From: Cucumis sativus
Taxonomy: Eukaryota; Streptophyta; Magnoliopsida; Cucurbitales; Cucurbitaceae
NCBI RefSeq assembly: GCF_000004075.3
Contig: NC_026657.2
Span: forward strand, 38,302,732-38,366,731
Direction: 5' to 3'
Length of the DNA stretch: 64,000 bases
Part shown: in pieces, positions 13,284 to 25,584 of the stretch
Numbering within the stretch: position 1 is the first letter of the stretch
Layout of the letters: every line of letters begins with the position of its first letter
The notes under the pieces: model-generated
Seen by the model: the letters and a program-made list of their open reading frames with translations, nothing else
Database searches by the model: none
What the model was told of the DNA's origin: nothing
Position numbers and translations under genes: made by a program

Positions 13284-15313
13284 CTAATGATGGTACTTCT
13301 GACCCTTTAGAATAGTCCATGACCTAAAATTAATACAAAAATGCATTGAGAATAAGTATTTTAACTTTAAAATGCAAGATGGTGCAGAGTGAGTTGGGTG
13401 TTAGTGTTGGATTTTGAAGTAAATGTGTGAAAGAAAGTAGCGGTTTGATTTCAAAAGTTTCAAAATGGCCGCTTAAAGTACAAATTTAATGTCCAGAAAT
13501 GAAATTTCAGAACATTTTGCAGCCATAAGCCATGAGGTTTGAGTAGATTCTAGGTGCCGGGCAAGACGGACAGAGATCTTGGCTGTAGTGAACAAAAACA
13601 GGAAGTTTGATAGGATAATAAAATTGTACGTCCAGCATCTTAAGTTCATTATCATCAACACATCAGTTCCACCCAAGAGGCACTATTGACTAGAAGGAAA
13701 AAAAATGTTACCTGTAAAGTTGTTCCATAAGCACAAGTAGTGCAATTTGATGATTTAATACCATGGAGGAAAGCTTGATTGATAAGTTAGCTCGTTGTCG
13801 CAGCTGTTGTCCATGGCCATACGGTCCACCAATGCAAAATGATAATCTTGAAGCACTCTGCAGAGAATAAGAAACATAAGATTAGAAGACAGAACCTTAT
13901 CTAAGAACATCTAAAAAATGCCACGCCCATTCTCGACATACCCCGATAGCTCTATTAAAGTTGTTTCCAGAAACAATTGGAGCATGGTGACAACTGGAAA
14001 CCTATATGAGGCTAAGAAAATTCAAAATAATCCACATATTGTTCTACTTCTAGCCATCTGTCATCATATAAATTTAGAAAGAAAGAGACTGTCACAGGCT
14101 AAGATCTAGACTAATATGGGAATTGGAACATGTGGGCTTGTTCATTTGAGAATAATCAAAACTTTCAATTTCCATACTAAACTCCTCGACACTAACTAAT
14201 TCGATTTGAATTGGAAATGCTACGCACTGTATTGCCTGCATCTGCCACCAACTCAGCCATCAGCTCGGAGGATAACTCTTTCCCATTCTCATCCAGCATC
14301 ACAACCTGCAAGGTGGATGTGCATAATGGCGACAGTAAGCAGTAATAGCAGTACTAAAATGCATTCAACAGATTATTTTGATCTGACACACGAGCATATT
14401 GTACTCCTATTGAGATCGGACGTTCAAATTCCTCAACCCACATTGATCGTGTTGTATATAAAAAATTTATTGCAACCTATATTCCTTTCCCAGAAAAAAG
14501 AACTATGACTCATTTTTTCTGAAGTAAAAGAGTTCAAGAATACAATCTACTTTCAAGTTTTTAGCAGGCAAAAGAAATATGAAATTAGGAAATAGAAAGT
14601 TCTAAACTAATTTTTGGTAAACGACCGCAGCCAGAAAAACAAAATATGTAATGATCCGACGAAAAAGAATGTTAAGAGATAAACCCAGTCGTCAGGCTTG
14701 AGAAGATTCACGACAGCCACGTCTTCATCATCAACCTGAGCTTTCGGATCCCTAAAATTCAAGTACCAATATGCAGAATGAAAGTACTCAATTAAGACTA
14801 ACATCTTTCAGCAAACCAAAATTTACAAATTAACATCAACCATAAAATCCCATACCGCGCATTTCTCGGATTTGAGCGCAGTTGAACATCTTCAACATGA
14901 CAGTAGTTCTTGAGCTTATCAATATACTCATCAACAAGAAGCTGTACGCCACGAGACCTCTTCTTCCCCACAGTTAAAACGCGTATTGGCACAGCTCTCT
15001 GTCCATTGTCCATATAAAACCACTTTCAGATTAAAATCCAGCCATTCGAATCCCCAATCAAACCCCAATATAAGATTAATTAACAAACTGGAATTGGAAA
15101 ACGAATGGAGAATCACAAAAACAAAACAAAGAAACGAGAAATGTAGTACCACAGATTGACCGGTGTACTTGCAGCGTCCACCTGAAAACTCGAAATCGAA
15201 GAAACGTTACAAATGGGCGGTTAGAACATGGAAGAACAAAACCTAAGTCGAATTCTAGAAGAAGAAATACCTGAAGGAGAAGCAGAAAGGGCAGTGGAGA
15301 GAGCAGTAATCAT
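13284..15313 (-). CDS. RlmH-type 23S rRNA methyltransferase, organellar (SPOUT)
   Basis: Seven exons join in frame to 182 residues: 15271-15313, 15150-15181, 14856-14998, 14685-14751, 14228-14305, 13712-13857, 13284-13323. A short Ser/Ala-rich leader (MITALSTALSASPSGG) suggests an organelle transit peptide. The mature part matches the bacterial RlmH/YbeA family: IRVLTVGKKRSRGVQLLVDEY at the N-terminus, DDWVVMLDENGKELSSE, the knot loop FCIGGPYGHG, and the family ending LMEQLYRSWTILKG...KYHH. RlmH methylates N3 of pseudouridine 1915 in helix 69 of 23S rRNA, using S-adenosylmethionine. The plant protein (At5g10620 type) presumably acts on plastid or mitochondrial rRNA; that location is inferred. 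The stop codon overlaps a (GCA)5-like repeat. Confidence 0.93.
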
Positions 15314-16203
15314 TTATTAGATAAGAATTTCTGAAGTCGACGACATGTCGGTTTCGCACTAAGGTTTAAAATGTGGAGTCAAAAACATGTCTCAATTGAT
15401 CTACAAGTCGCAACCTCCAGAAAGTTTTCTCTCTCAAATTTTCACTTTTTAATTTAATTTTTGAATCATTTTTAAAAATAATAAAATAAATTAAAATATT
15501 TACAAATTATAAAAAAAAATTGGATTCTAAACTCTTTTATCGTATCAATAACTACCAATTTACTATAACCTATAAATATTATTAAAAATGTTATAATCAC
15601 CATTTACTATGCTTCAAAATTCTTAAATTGTCTATGATAATTCAAAACTTTCAATCTTTTAAAATAATTTATAATCTAAATACAAATTATTTTAATTAAA
15701 ATCAAACAAAAAAACTATAATAATTTTTTTTCTCGAAACAATCGACCGTTTCGTGTTTTACAAACTTAGGAAAGATAAGGATCATAAAACATTCCCATAT
15801 TCAAGTAATACGACGCCGTAACTACGAACGGTGTAGGTAATAGTGAATATCGCTCACTCGCTCCGGCGTCCAGAAAGTTCCAAAGATTCTTATAAACACG
15901 GCCGTTTTCAAAAACAACAGAGCTCTAAAAGTTTCGAGAGCCTTCGCTCAAACCATTTCGTAAGGTAAACGAAGATCCAATCAAAGTTCTCGAACTATTT
16001 TTTTCTTTCAGCAAGAATTGTGTTTGATTGTGTGCATTAACGGTCCCGAATCTGAACTCAACATTGCTATGTGATAATTTTCTGTTTCTCGATTGGTTTC
16101 ATATCGTCAATTCAATGCCGTAAAAATCAACTACGATTTTATTTGGCGTTGTAGATAAATCTCTGCTGTTCGTCTGCTTTTCATCTCTTCGCAACCGGAA
16201 AAG
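15314..16203. promoter_or_regulatory. Shared promoter region of the divergent RlmH and FAM32A genes
   Basis: The two start codons face away from each other across 890 bp. The half near RlmH is AT-rich. The half near FAM32A holds ACGACGCCGT (15810-15819), a weak heat-shock-like run AGAAAGTTCCAAAGATTCT (about 15872-15890) and CTTATAAACA as a possible TATA (about 15889-15898). The FAM32A leader probably starts just after that. Confidence 0.4.
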
Positions 16204-17460
16204 ATGTCGGAGTACGAGAATGTGGTGGTGGAGAAATTGAGGCTGAAGGGGAAGGCCTTAGGTGTAAAAGGAGATGGAATTAGAAAGAAGAAGAAGCAGA
16301 AGAAGCGAATTGACGAATTCTCTCGACTTGTGAGAGAAGACGATCATGATCTCTCAGGTTAGTTGATTTCTTTTGAATTTGTTGTGTTTTGAACTGTGAT
16401 GATAATGGTAATTTGTTAAGAATTTGATGAAAACCTGTCTTCTGAGTTATATCATTATATGAGTTGGAGTTGTTAATTTGTTAGAAGTTGTTAGATCGTT
16501 AATTTAGGAGATTGAGTTCAAATTTTACTTTCTACCCGTGAAAAAAAATTCCATCAGCATTGTTAGAATAGTTGCAAACGTTGTTGTGCTCTTAAGATCT
16601 AAGTATCTTTATATACATGATTATTTACTTTAGTTGTGCTCTGTTTTGTAACCTCTTACATAAATCAAAGTGTTTTGAATCGTTTGGAGGTAAACAGGGG
16701 TTGTTTAGTCCTAGTAGTTGTGATTATACATCGACATTCATCATGGATTGTACTCATCGTATGTAAGTCCTTTATTAAATCAATGGCCTTTTTGAATCAC
16801 CAGAATGATTGGCTCCATCTACTATTTGAAGATATAGAAAATAAATCTTCAAGTGATCATTCTTGACAATCCATTCAATCAAACATTCTTTTGCGTTCCA
16901 TCCTAACATGGTGTATAGTTAGACCATGCAAGTAATCTTTCTAAGCTCGTATATGGGAAGTAGGAGTACAGAAGTATAGAGTTATGAACTTTTCAAGTTA
17001 TGAACTTTTCTTCTTACTAACTTCTTGCATTGTGGGTTCCAGAGTTCAGAATTTCTTAAACTCTTTGAAAAAGTAGATCTTTAAGTGTAAAATTGAGATG
17101 TTATCAAAGCACTTAGAAGTCATTTTAAGTGTCCCTTTAGATTTGTCTCTCTGTTCAATTTGTCCATCTAGTTTCAACAATCTTATTGGTATATTTTTCT
17201 TTTGGAGATTGTTAGGAAGGAATATTACTTCATTGGTCGATTGTTCTAAAGAAACCGATGGTGGCGGCAGTGGCAAAGGTTTATACGACGATATGTTAAC
17301 AGCCGCGGAGAGGCGATATCTTCGACAATGGGAGAAGATTAATCTTCAAAGAATGGCGAAGATGGCCAGCAAATCTCACAGAGATCGAATTCAAGAATTC
17401 AATCAATGTTTGGCAAATTTGAGTGAGCACCATGACATACCTAAAGTTGGGCCTGGCTAA
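16204..17460 (+). CDS. FAM32A-like nuclear protein
   Basis: Two exons, 16204-16357 and 17252-17460, give 120 residues; the intron is about 0.9 kb and GT-AG. The order is a short acidic start with KLRLKGKALGVK, a very basic lysine run (KKKKQKKR, about residues 29-36), a Gly/Ser linker, then the conserved C-terminal block TAAERRYLRQWEKINLQRMA, KSHRDRIQEFNQCLANLSEH and HDIPKVGPG. This is the FAM32A family layout (a lysine-rich N-terminus and an ending close to EHYDIPKV). Human FAM32A stabilises exon ligation in the spliceosome C* complex by reaching towards the 3' splice site; the plant role is inferred from homology. The short first exon is supported by the reading frame across the junction (DLS|ETDGGG). 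Confidence 0.88.
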
Positions 17461-17923
17461 TTCAATCAACTATCTCCTAAGTCCTCGTTATTGCTTCACC
17501 AATTTTACTCACTCTATCTTTAATTGTTCAATTGTAGTTCATGTGAAATATAGAACAAATGTCTAAACGCTTTGTCTCTTCGAGGCTTTTGGAATGGTTT
17601 TTCCATTGTATACATGTGTTAACCAATATATATACACATGTGCGTAATTTCATTTCATTCATATAATGTTGAGCGTTACTTAGCTTAATTGTAATTGAAA
17701 TGATTTATTAAGACATCATATTAGTGGTACAATTTGAGCATTCAAAAGTAACTATAACATAATACATCTCATCTCAACCTTAACCAAAATAGTTTTTCTT
17801 CTTATAAAAGAATGCAATTATAACAAATACTCTTCATCGCTTGTTACAAATATATACTTTTAAAAATACACTAACTTTTATATATATTTTAAAAGTGCTG
17901 AAATTTTTTAAAATTTAGAGTGT

Positions 17924-18079
17924 ATTTGGATTGATTTTTTAAGTATTTAAATAAGTTTATGTAAGTGAGAAAAATAAGAAAAAATTGATATATGTTTGGA
18001 AAAAATTGATATATGTTTGGATTGATTTTTTAAGTATTTAAATAAGTTATTGTAAATAAGAAAAATAAGAAAAAATTAC
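17924..18079 (+). repeat. Tandem duplication, about 80-90 bp period
   Basis: The text TTTGGATTGATTTTTTAAGT followed by ATTTAAATAAGTT occurs twice, about 90 bp apart. It is followed in both copies by GAAAAATAAGAAAAAATT. A 21-bp word, GAAAAAATTGATATATGTTTG, is itself repeated back to back at about 17979-18019. This looks like replication slippage in simple AT-rich DNA. Confidence 0.75.
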
Positions 18080-18716
18080 ACATATATCAATTGGATTCAA
18101 AAGTATCAATATATATAACAACATTTTAAAAAATGTAAATATAACAAAATTTGTTAGAACTTATCAATAATAAAGGCCAATCATTAATTCATAAATTATA
18201 TTATAAATATTAGTTTATTTATGACAAGTCATAAGAGTATCATAAAAAAATAAAAAATAAGTATCTTTTGTTATATTTGTAATTTTTCTATAAGATAACT
18301 CTGACAGTCATCTAAATTTTGGGCAATGTCACACAATTTCATGCATCAGTTATCTCTCTAAAATTTATGAAAGGTTATAATAAGAATGGTGGTGAGTTAT
18401 ATTATAAGAGTATTAAAAAAGAAAACAAATCACAAAGTTTAATGATAATAAGAACAATGCAACAATCACTTAGAAGTTGAAAATTTCAATTCAATTTAGT
18501 TTTGTTAAAAATAAACTGAACAAAGAAACAGAATTAGAGGCATAAAATGGTTCATATTATCACGGAATTCCACACAATCTCCTAATCTTCATCCTCACCT
18601 TCAAATCCCCAACGAATCTAATTCAAAACTTTCCCGGAAAAGAATTTTTCATTCAGAATTTTACTCTTAACCAAACGAAATTCCATTATTCAATCCTTTT
18701 TTTCCCGTTAATCTTC

Positions 18717-18725
18717 CTATAAATC
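18717..18725 (+). promoter_or_regulatory. TATA box of the FLA gene
   Basis: CCTATAAAT sits about 130 bp before the start codon at 18850. That leaves room for a leader of about 100 bp. Position and sequence both fit a plant core promoter. Confidence 0.6.
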
Positions 18726-18849
18726 CCCTTTTCCCATCTCCATTGTAACTCAACAACCTCACCGGTTTCGGATTTGGATTGGTAATCGCATTGAAAGGGA
18801 AAAAAATCTAAAAAATTAGAGAAAAAGTTACCTCAATTCTCCAATAACA

Positions 18850-19692
18850 ATGGATTCCAGAGCCATTTCCGCCGCCTTACTCTTCAATTTCCTCCTCTTC
18901 TCAGCCGCCTCCGCCTTCAACATCACTAAGCTCTTGAGCCAGTTCCCCGATTTCACCAATTTCAACGATTTACTCACTCAAACAAAACTTGCAGATGATA
19001 TTAACAGCAGAAAAACCATTACAATTCTTGCCGTCGACAATGGCGCTATTTCTGGCATCTCCGGCAAGCCATTGGACGTCATGAAGAGGATCTTGAGTGT
19101 TCATGTTATTCTTGATTATTACGATGTTCAGAAGTTAGGTAAATTGTCGAGCGACAACACTACGGTTCTCACAACATTGTACCAAACAAGCGGTACGGCT
19201 ACAAACGAACAAGGTTTCCTTAAGGTTACCTTGATTAACGAAGGCGAAGTTGCGTTTAAATCCGCTGTGAAAGGAGCAACGGCTGATTCAAAATTGGTTA
19301 AATCTGTTGTTTCTCAACCGTACAACATCGTTGTTCTTCAGATCACATCTCCAATTCAAGTTCCTGGAATCGATACCAAGCCAACTAACTCCACTACTGC
19401 ACCACCACCATCGAAATCGTCTTCTCCAGCTGGATCGCCAAAAGAAGCACCGGTTCCTTCCGCTGAGACTCCGTCGGAGGCTGACGCACCGGCTGCGGAA
19501 TCACCAAAGAGTGATGCCCCAGTGAGTTCTTCCCCACCGAAGCCTGAGGCAGATTCACCAGATGCAGCGGGCGACGACGCTGATGCTGCGGCACCAGGAC
19601 CTAGTGATAGCTCGTCGTCGTCGTCAGGGGTTAGGTTGGTCGGAGGGGCGGCAGTTGTTGTGGCGGTGTTATCGTCGTTTCTGGCCATGTGA
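18850..19692 (+). CDS. Fasciclin-like arabinogalactan protein, GPI-anchored
   Basis: One exon of 280 residues. Residues 1-22 form a signal peptide ending in SAASA. A single FAS1 domain follows (about 23-165), beginning FNITKLLSQFPDFTNFNDLL and carrying the H1-like stretch TITILAVDNGAI and a second conserved core near RILSVHVILDYYD. Residues about 175-255 are Pro/Ala/Ser-rich with many AP, SP and TP pairs, the signal for Hyp-arabinogalactan glycosylation. The tail is a Ser run plus a hydrophobic end (VRLVGGAAVVVAVLSSFLAM), a typical GPI-anchor signal. One FAS1 domain with one AGP region and a GPI signal matches the FLA3/5/14 subgroup; some members act in pollen or microspore walls. The protein acts at the plasma membrane or wall. 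Subgroup assignment is tentative. Confidence 0.93.
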   Translation: MDSRAISAALLFNFLLFSAASAFNITKLLSQFPDFTNFNDLLTQTKLADDINSRKTITILAVDNGAISGISGKPLDVMKRILSVHVILDYYDVQKLGKLSSDNTTVLTTLYQTSGTATNEQGFLKVTLINEGEVAFKSAVKGATADSKLVKSVVSQPYNIVVLQITSPIQVPGIDTKPTNSTTAPPPSKSSSPAGSPKEAPVPSAETPSEADAPAAESPKSDAPVSSSPPKPEADSPDAAGDDADAAAPGPSDSSSSSSGVRLVGGAAVVVAVLSSFLAM

Positions 19693-20507
19693 GCTCTAAA
19701 AGCTAATGCGGTTTAAGGCTGTGCTTCGAAGATTGAAAAAATTGTGAGCTATATGTTTACAAGGCTCGATCGATGCCATTTTGCATTTTGCACCACAATG
19801 AGCGAAAAAGAAAAAAAAATCATTGTTTTCCCAATGAAATATATACATGAGATTGTTCTGATATTATACCTCTTTTACTACTTATAAACCATCCATGTTT
19901 TCAAAAATATAATAAATACACTATATCCAACGTCCATTTTAAAAACGAAAAAAAACTCACAAGATAAAATATCAAAATTATTCCGTAAGATATCAAAATT
20001 ATCCTGTCAACACGACTTAATCGATCGCATGCGCCATACACCAAAAAACTCAACATGTGATACACCCAAACAACATGCGATATATTGATGATTGAAAGGT
20101 ATGTCGCGAGATACACCCAGATCGATATATCGATATCTTGGGGGCATACATCAGACTATGACAGTGTCTTTAGTTATTCTATCTTGAACCTTAATTGCAT
20201 CAAGATGGTCGAGATTAATAAATAGCATCGCATATGATATTTATGTAAAAATGATTGTCTTATGAAACTATCAATATTTTAGATTTTTGTTATATTTATG
20301 TAAATTACTTTGTAAATAATAATTAAAAAAAATAGAAACAAAATAAAGTTAGAAAAATTATTGTAAAGTTCAAAACTCGTAAGCAAAACTATAAATGTCT
20401 ATCAATTATAGAAATTATTAGCGAAACTAATTATTTTACTTTTGTTTTTACCCAAAAAGATTTAATACAATTGAAGGTAGTTGTGATTCTTTATAAATTC
20501 GTTGCAA

Positions 20508-20654
20508 ACATAGCAATTAGAGTAAAAAGTAATTATGTATAAAGTAATATTTTTAAAAAATTACAAATATAGCAAAATTTATTATAGATAGATAAATAAA
20601 TTATGTCCTAAATATTGATTTGTGGTATGATTTCTGTTTTGCTATACTTCATTA
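20508..20654. mobile_element. Truncated hairpin MITE fragment
   Basis: The left arm is recognisable (ATTTTTAAAAAATTACAAAT then ATAGCAAAATTTATTATAGA), and the right arm begins TTTTGCTATACTT but stops short. It is the same family as the elements at 5783 and 24889. No coding capacity. Confidence 0.5.
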
Positions 20655-20876
20655 AATGGGCTCCGAAAGGCCCACAAAACTTTCCAGCATGACCAAGCCC
20701 AATTTCTCGCCCCCCTTTCCCCTCTCTGGGCCCATAACTATTTTTCATATGCCTTTTCATTAATTAAAGTTAAAAGTAAAAATCATCGTTAACCCTAATG
20801 TTGGCAAGCTAGCTATATAAAATTACAAAATTAATTGTTGCTTTTCTTTGAATCCTATCAAATATTCTATTGTATA

Positions 20877-20878
<2 letters not shown>

Positions 20879-20919
<41 letters not shown>
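20879..20919. repeat. (TA)n microsatellite
   Basis: Uninterrupted TA dinucleotides of about 20 units. Confidence 0.95.
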
Positions 20920-20923
<4 letters not shown>

Positions 20924-23900
20924 ATATAATTTTGGGACGAATTCTTGAATGAAAGAATACGACCTGAGATATAAATGTATTCTCGAGACTCTTATCTAAA
21001 CTTATTGATATAAAAACACAACCCATGTTTGAGTTAAGTATTATAAAAAATATTTAAAAATATATATATCATTCTAAATTTAGTAAAATATCATTTTTTA
21101 GTACAACAATGGTGGATGGGAGAATCAGACTCTCAATCTTAAATGAATGAGTGCATATTACTTACTAATAACGTAAGATGTGATCAAATACATGTGAGCA
21201 ATCATATTCGTTTAATTTCTAATCACTATTTAAACTATTTAATTAACTTTAACATTTATTTATAAAAAATGTGAATTTTCACACATGTTTTTCTTAAACC
21301 ATGAGAGAATACTTTGGACCCAAATGCTTATGCCTATCCCTATATGTCATATGTTATATTTAACTAATTGCTTCCTAAATACACCAATGTATATAAAATT
21401 CCCACATCACTTTCCACATAAATTTAGTTGGAAATTCACATTGGATAATGTTAAACTTTTTTATGACCCAATAGTGGATAATGTTAACAAAACATTTTTT
21501 AGAATTTGAAAAGAGAGAAATAGAAAAAAAAAAAAAGAATAACAATAATGAAGAAAAGGCAAAGGGAATAACTTTGGCACCACAAAGGAGAAATTTAAAA
21601 AAAGAAACATGTGGGATTAAATTAGTTTTCATATATATATAGATAGAGAGAGAGAGAGATTTGAATAAAAATGAATTTTGATATTGATGGATGTAATAAA
21701 TAAATTGGAATGGTCAATATCAAAGGGATTCCATGGGATACATAAAGAGGAACAAAGGAGAAACAAGACGACCAAACTCCCTCATGGGCTTGGAATTTTG
21801 GATGTGTAAAGGCTACACACACAATCAAAATATACTCATTTCTTCCCTTTCTAAATACACCCATCCCTCTAAAGTTATTCTTCTAACTCTTTCATACTAT
21901 ATATTTTTATTTTAACTATTTTGATATCTATCCGAAACTTTTGGATATATCGTGAAAAAGAAGGTGTTGCCTTTGTTCGATGAGATTATTAATTACCATT
22001 ACTTTTTCTGTTTTTGAAAATTAAGTTTTTTTCCTTGGAAACGAGTTTGTAGTTATTAATGCACTAGTATATCTATCAAGTACTTGATTTGAAAAGAAAC
22101 TAACGAGTTGTTTAAAAAAATGTATTTTGTGTTTAGAGATTTACAAAGAAAAGTGATTTAAAAAGTAAAAACTAGGGTATAAATTGTGTAATATGATTTA
22201 ATGTTTATGGATCATTTGTATATAACATTGTTATTTTACATCAATCGTTTACATGTTGAGTCGTTTTAGACTCTGAGACCCTAAACCCTCGTACCCATCA
22301 CGTTAGGAAGGAAGATCGGAACTGCAATTGGAGAAGGAGGGATATTGATTTGAGGTTCAAAGGATAGAGAGGTTAATATGGATAGTCCTTCGGATGAGAT
22401 TTCTTACACATATTTCATTGCGCTTCCAAACTCAAATTCTCTAATGCATAGTTTTTCAGACCAGTTTTTATTCAAGTTTAGAGAGCTGAAATGTAGTCAG
22501 AATTGCTGAGAAACATATCAAAAGTATTGGATAGCGTGAAATTGAAAGATGAAACGTGAAAGCAATGAGAAAGAGGGTTGGAATGAAATTTGGTGGAGAA
22601 TAAATGAGTTTTGTATTATAAACCAAGTCCTAATTAAAGCATTCATCAACTTTAGATTACGTTACATTATAAACTAATTCTATTAATATAATATCATTTG
22701 AATGGTTTAAAAAAATGTGCTCTCATTTGATATTATTTCAATGATATACATTAAAACTAAAAAAGAAAGAAAGAAAAAAGAGGAGAAAAATTAGTACTAA
22801 ATTTAATCTTTTACACCTTTTGAGTTTATGTTTATTTATAGCTTCTAAATTTTGTGCTCTCCCACTTTGCACTACATCTCCACAGTCTTAAATCAACCAA
22901 AAGGTTATTCGTAAAAATATATTAAAAATAAATCATGCAACGAACGGGTTATCATAAAAAATTTAAAAACAAAAATTTAGTTTCATGAAGTTGAAGTTAT
23001 GTTTATATTCGATTTTATACAAATGTGATCAGAAAAGCATTGTAAGAACAAGATACTAATAACATGTAAACCAATCAACATGATAACTCAATTCGTCGAA
23101 ATCTACCCTACATTTGAAAGACAGTACTGTTTCCGAGAAAGATATAACTAACTAATATTAAAGAGACAAATTATTACATGATCTACAAGTACTACTACGT
23201 AGGTCAAAGTTGGATACAAAACAACTAACTTTAAAGATAAAGAAATAGAGACGAAAGAAGCAACGAAGAAGAAAAGGAATAAGTTCCCGCGCTTCCATTT
23301 CCATTCAAAATGAACACTATTCAAACATTAAAAGAAAAAGTACTTTAGTAATAGAATTTTGAGAGAATATTTTTTTTTTCCAAATTTAAACACAAAATTA
23401 AAAAAGAAAAATAAGGAAGACCTAAGTTTTTCTTTTATTATTATTGTTAATAATAATTATAAAAAAAAAGAATAAAAAAAAAATAGAGTTTTGAGATTGA
23501 CAAAAGAAAGATATATAATAGTGAGATTGTGGGGTAGAGGTTCCTTCAACTTATACCCTTAAAATTAATGAATAATGTGTGCATGCATGCTGCTAGGGAC
23601 CATTGGCCCATGTGATACCATGTGGGTAACATCTCACTTCCTATCTTCAATATCTCACATTTTTCTTTAATATTACAATATATCAATATATATCCTAAAT
23701 CAATTTCAAATCTATATAGATATACCCATAGAGATATATTTTAATTCAATATTCAGTTAGTACATACAAATGAAGTCATCAACTTAAATACAGTTCAATC
23801 GATGAAAATAATGTACCCTAACTTTGACCAAAAGATTTGAATTTCTAATTTGATGTATTGTTTAACTAATAATAATTATCATCATTATCAATAATGATAA

Positions 23901-24147
23901 TAATAAAATAGATATATTTGTAATATTTTTTCTTAGGATAAAAGTTATATAGTAAATTAAGAATGTTGGAAAGTGATTTCAAAATTGTTAAAAGTATACT
24001 TTTTTTTTTAATTTTATCATTTTGAAAACATGTTTTTTTATTAATAATTGTATTCAATGAGTAAAATCAAACATTAAATTAATTTTAAAATAATTAAATA
24101 TAATGTTAATGCAGTAGTACGTATTTATCTTCTTTAATTTGACATGG

Positions 24148-24286
24148 AAAATTTTCAAAAACAACAAATTTAAAAAAATATTTACAACTTATAGCAAATT
24201 CTATCATTAATTGTTTGATAGAATCCAAAATTTTGCTATAACTTATAAATATTTTAATTTATTTTATTATTTTTAAAAATATCATT
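24148..24286. mobile_element. Palindromic foldback element
   Basis: The left arm (TTTACAACTTATAGCAAATT then CTATCA) and right arm (TGATAGAATCCAAAATTTTG then CTATAACTTATAAATA) are near-perfect reverse complements around a roughly 10-base loop. The arms extend outward as A-rich/T-rich tails. Related end sequences occur near 3850-3900 and 15470-15540. It is probably a second MITE subfamily sharing the TATAGCAAA word. Confidence 0.6.
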
Positions 24287-24888
24287 TTATTAAACATTTA
24301 AGGTGTGTTTGAATTAGCTTGTGATTAAATGTTTAAATTTGAAAAAAAAATCATTTTCAAAAAAGTCGAGATGTAGTAACTTTTTAAAATGCATTTTTAA
24401 AAAATGAGATTGAAAAAATATGTTTTTAATCAAAATTAGGTTCATAGTGACAAAATGATCTAACAAACTTATTTTAAAGAAAGTGTTTCAAGATTAAATG
24501 TGTATACATATGCATGGGGGAATGAAATGACTAAGAAATATAATTAGGGTTGGTAGTTTTGGTGGCATTGAAAAGCAATTGGTTAGTTGGGAAGAATCAA
24601 TCATAAGAAATATGATTATTTATTTGTTTGTTTGTTTATTTGACATGTAATTAATAAATCTATGATTAGTTAAAGCCTTTCTTGTCTGCCCCTTTTCCAC
24701 TCAACAAATATGTATTCCCAAACCAATTTCATACATGCTTAAACATGCATTTTAATTTGTCTACATTTTTTTATATTACAAAAGAGTTAAATCTTGTACT
24801 CATTTTTATGTACTTATTTCACAATCAATTATTTATATTATTTTCCTTTTTTCTAAACTACTCTTTTCTTATATTTAAATTTAGGTAT

Positions 24889-25147
24889 AGTTGCAAATTT
24901 AGTAATTAGATTTAAAATAATTAAGTATATAGCAACATTTCAAAAAATTTACAAATATAGTAAAATTTGTCAAATTATATCAATGATATAAGTCTATTAA
25001 TGATATACGTTTATCAACGATAGATCATGTTATAAATATTGGTATATCAGTACGAAGTCTATTAGTGACAGTTTTGCTATATTTGCAATTTTTTTAAATT
25101 TTGTTGTATTCTTAATTATTATTTTTGAAATGGTTATCAATTGCAAT
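24889..25147. mobile_element. Hairpin MITE with long terminal inverted repeats (copy B)
   Basis: It aligns along its whole length with the element at 5783-6023: AGCAACATTTCAAAAAATTT then ACAAATATAGTAAAATTTGT on the left, and GTTTTGCTATATTTGCAATT then TTTTTAAATTTTGTTGTATT on the right. The central CTATTAATGATATA/TATCAACGATAGA words are shared too. Full-length alignment of two unlinked copies with both arms makes it a family rather than chance palindromes. Confidence 0.7.
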
Positions 25148-25584
25148 TTTCTTGAATTTATATTTCCTTACCATTTTGTTGGTAATTTAAGTTAAAAATT
25201 TTATTTATTTAGTTTTTAATTTTTTTATCTAATAAATGTCTTTTTTACTTTTATTTTTTATATAATAAATCTCGTATGAATATATGAGTTTTAAAAATTA
25301 TTTGATTCATAAGATTTAAATTTTGAATTAAATGGAGGTGAATCATATATATTTTTTTAAAAGATATAAAATAGATAAAAGAGATAATTATCTAAATTAT
25401 TTTCAAGTCTCAAGTGAAAATGGCAACTTAGAATCTCCTATGCATTTCGAGAGAACATATAATATTATAATTACTTTAAGTTGAGAATTAATGGAACAAG
25501 TATTATGTCAATTGAATTATGTTCATCTTAGCAAGTTATATATTGATTTTAGTTAGTTAATATTATTATAAATTTTGCAATAAA

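Larger units (their letters stand above)
17461..18849. other. AT-rich spacer with a local tandem duplication and a degenerate MITE
   Basis: No gene is seen. The spacer holds a tandem duplication at about 17924-18079 and a degenerate hairpin element at about 18112-18295 (AACAACATTTTAAAAAATG at the left, TTTTGTTATATTTGTAATTT at the right). The last 130 bp form the FLA promoter and leader. Confidence 0.6.

Noticed and set aside
19356-19688. Open frame of 110 residues on the minus strand within the FLA gene
   Set aside because: It is the antisense of the Pro/Ala/Ser-rich FLA region; its Gly/Ala/Ser composition follows from the coding strand.
22250-22510. Possible small gene (44-residue frame starting at 22378) after a telobox-like CCCTAAACCCT
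   Set aside because: The peptide (MDSPSDEISYTYFIALPNSN...) matches nothing I recognise and has no convincing splice partner, so it is too weak to call.
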